Source: LMUY01 sp965198565 | GTDB lineage: Bacteria; Pseudomonadota; Alphaproteobacteria; Acetobacterales; Acetobacteraceae | DNA length: 64,000 nucleotides | NCBI GenBank assembly: GCA_965198565.1 | Contig: OZ240665.1 | Span: forward strand, 4,030,001 to 4,094,000 | Direction of reading: 5' to 3' | Part shown: positions 62,554-64,000 of the stretch, piece after piece | How the letters are laid out: the number at the start of each line of letters is the position of its first letter | Position numbering within the stretch: position 1 is the first letter of the stretch | The notes under the pieces: model-generated | The model's database searches: none | Told to the model about the DNA's origin: nothing | What the model saw: only the letters and a program-made list of their open reading frames with translations | Translations under genes and position numbers: made by a program

Positions 62554-63627
62554 TCAGGAATGCGCCAGCCAGGCCTGGAAGCGCTGCTCCAGCTTGGCGC
62601 CGTTGTCGTGCCAAAAGCCTTCGTCGATCTGCAGCGCCCCGGCCAGGTTGGCGGCCGCGGTCGGCGAGCTGGCCTGCAGGTCGGGCGGCAGCGCCTCGTT
62701 GGCGCCCTTCACGGTCGGACCATAGGGCACCGCCGTGGTCAGCGACGCCTGGCGCGCCGGGTCACTGGCGTAGGCGAGCAGCTTGAGCGCCGTCGTCAGG
62801 TGCGGGCTGCCCTTCATCACGGCCCAGGATTGCACCGCATACAAGCAGCCGGACCATTGCAGGCCGAAATGGCCGCCTGCGCGGTTCGCCATCGACACCG
62901 GCACGTTCTCGGCGCTGGACAGCAGCACCTCGCCCGATTTCAGCATCTGCGCCGCCCCCGTATCCGGCATCCACCAGGCGAGGTAGGGCTTGAGCTGGTC
63001 CAGTTTGTGGAACGCGCGGTCCACACCGTCATCGGTGCGCAGCGTGCGGTAGACGTCGCCCGGCGCGACCCCGTCGGCGAGCAGCGCGATCTCCAGCGTG
63101 GTGCGCGCGCTGCGCCGCAGGCCCCGCTTGCCGGGATAGCGCGCGATGTCCCAGAAGTCCGCCCAGGTGGGCGTGCCTTGGAACTTGTCGCGATCCCAGG
63201 CCAGCACCAGGCTGCTGACCGCCGTGCCGACGCCGCAGTCGCTGACGGCGAACGGCAGGAACCGGTCCTTGCCGCCGAGCGCCGACCAATCCAGCTTCTC
63301 GAACAACCCGGCGTCGCAACCGGGGCCCAGAGCCGCCGGGTCGACCAGCACGACATCCCAACCCGGCACGCCTGCGTTTGGGCCGCGCCGCAGCTCGTCC
63401 AGCTCGCCGCTCCAGCTCGAGAGCTTCACCGCCGTTCCGGTGGCGGCGGTGAAGGGCTTGAAATACGTCTCGCTCTGCGCGGCCTGCAACGCGCCGCCCC
63501 GGCTCGCCACCGCAACGTTCAGCGTCGGGGTTGGAGCCGGTGCGATTGCCGGCGCATCTGCCGCCGCCGCAGAACAAGTGGCCAGCGCGCCGGCGGCGGC
63601 GGCCAAGAACGTGCGGCGGATGATCAA
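62554..63627 (-). CDS. ABC transporter periplasmic substrate-binding protein (polyamine-type)
   Basis: A 357-residue extracellular solute-binding protein of the SBP_bac_8/PotD-like class. The signal peptide MIIRRTFLAAAAGALATCSA (to about residue 23) has paired arginines. The mature part has the pattern LNVAVASRGGALQAAQSETY, FKPFTAATGTAVKLSSWSGE, WDVVLVDPAAL, FLPFAVSDCGVGTAVSSLVL and TWADFWDIARYPGKRGLRRS, as in putrescine/spermidine binding proteins. The start is TTG 63627, with AGGA about 9 bases upstream. No permease or ATPase lies in the window next to it, so the transporter is either distant or lost. Confidence 0.87.
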   Translation of the reverse strand: MIIRRTFLAAAAGALATCSAAAADAPAIAPAPTPTLNVAVASRGGALQAAQSETYFKPFTAATGTAVKLSSWSGELDELRRGPNAGVPGWDVVLVDPAALGPGCDAGLFEKLDWSALGGKDRFLPFAVSDCGVGTAVSSLVLAWDRDKFQGTPTWADFWDIARYPGKRGLRRSARTTLEIALLADGVAPGDVYRTLRTDDGVDRAFHKLDQLKPYLAWWMPDTGAAQMLKSGEVLLSSAENVPVSMANRAGGHFGLQWSGCLYAVQSWAVMKGSPHLTTALKLLAYASDPARQASLTTAVPYGPTVKGANEALPPDLQASSPTAAANLAGALQIDEGFWHDNGAKLEQRFQAWLAHS

Positions 63628-63810
63628 ACGGTCGATCCTGGCAACGGGGCGTTCACGTCAGATTAGCGGCCGGGCGCAACAACGAGCAATCCCACCGTGC
63701 CCGCCAGGTTTTGATCCTGCAGGGTGAAATCGGCCGCAGGACTGGCAACCCCGTACAGGGGCAAGCGTTCAGCCGCCACAAATTCACGTCTCTCGTGAGG
63801 ACACATCAGC

Positions 63811-64000
63811 ATGGCCAGTACTTTCACCGCCGACGACGCACAAGCCCAGATCAATGCGCTGCGCAAGCAGGTCAATCAACTCATGGGCGATCGCGTGACG
63901 CCGGTGCTGCAGGATGCGGCCGAGCGGGCGCAGAGCACCGCGCGGCAAGCGACCGACTACACCCGCGAGCAGGCTGAGAGCGTTGCCGAGCAGGTTCGCG
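63811..64000 (+). CDS. DUF883-like (ElaB/YqjD-type) protein, 5' part (truncated by window edge)
   Basis: The first 63 codons of a protein beginning MASTFTADDAQAQINALRKQ, continuing through VNQLMGDRVTPVLQDAAERA and a charged amphipathic helix (QATDYTREQAESVAEQV). The pattern matches the coiled-coil N-terminus of DUF883 proteins, which end in a membrane helix and in E. coli bind inactive ribosomes. That C-terminal helix is beyond the window, so the assignment rests on the helix pattern alone. GTGAGG (63795-63800) is the ribosome binding site. A phasin-like protein is an alternative. Confidence 0.6.
   Translation, partial: MASTFTADDAQAQINALRKQVNQLMGDRVTPVLQDAAERAQSTARQATDYTREQAESVAEQVR

Overview
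The window is about 64 kb of high-GC chromosomal DNA. It reads like an alphaproteobacterium of the Rhodospirillales/Acetobacteraceae type. That placement is inference from gene content: a complete SUF operon headed by an Rrf2 regulator, a ruvCAB-ybgC-tolQRAB-pal-cpoB-tilS-ftsH-folP-glmM cluster, an HWE-type histidine kinase, and characteristic palindromic intergenic repeats. No rRNA, tRNA, CRISPR array, intact insertion sequence or prophage was seen.

Layout. 1-1.4 kb: 5' part of a type II secretion ATPase (gspE) diverging from a prepilin peptidase. 1.6-8.6 kb: acyltransferase, amino-acid binding protein, secreted phosphoesterase, DsrE-like protein, FMN monooxygenase, an orphan HigA-type antitoxin and a small unknown gene. 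8.6-13.2 kb: a fused HyuA-HyuB hydantoinase/oxoprolinase overlapping an enoyl-CoA hydratase. 13.5-15.8 kb: two tandem hairpins, then a membrane histidine kinase whose N-terminus matches the ethylene-binding domain of plant ETR1, then a single-domain response regulator. This is the most interesting locus. 15.9-22.7 kb: S9 peptidase, GFA-type protein, a large hybrid kinase and two small proteins. 23.1-28.4 kb: assimilatory nitrate/nitrite reduction operon (nasA, small conserved gene, nirB, nirD). 28.4-35.4 kb: SCP2-like protein and the SUF Fe-S operon (rrf2-sufBCDSU-sufT-sufA), which could supply clusters to the neighbouring Fe-S-rich nitrate enzymes. 35.4-40.6 kb: small genes, a Nudix hydrolase, and two near-identical nnrU copies, one frameshifted, flanking a lower-GC accessory stretch. 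40.6-43.3 kb: another hybrid kinase. 43.5-59.1 kb: a long minus-strand housekeeping run from yebC through ruvCAB, tol-pal, tilS, ftsH, folP and glmM to thiD. 59.3-64 kb: YmdB-like phosphoesterase, 5-formyl-THF cyclo-ligase, DUF3833-like lipoprotein, a TacAT-type toxin-antitoxin pair, a periplasmic binding protein and the start of a DUF883-like gene.

About 18 copies of one short palindromic repeat (CCTCACCCCGACCCTCTCCC - loop - GGGAGAGGG) sit almost only between genes, including inside the suf, tol and ruv operons. One copy appears to supply the start codon and first residues of folP.
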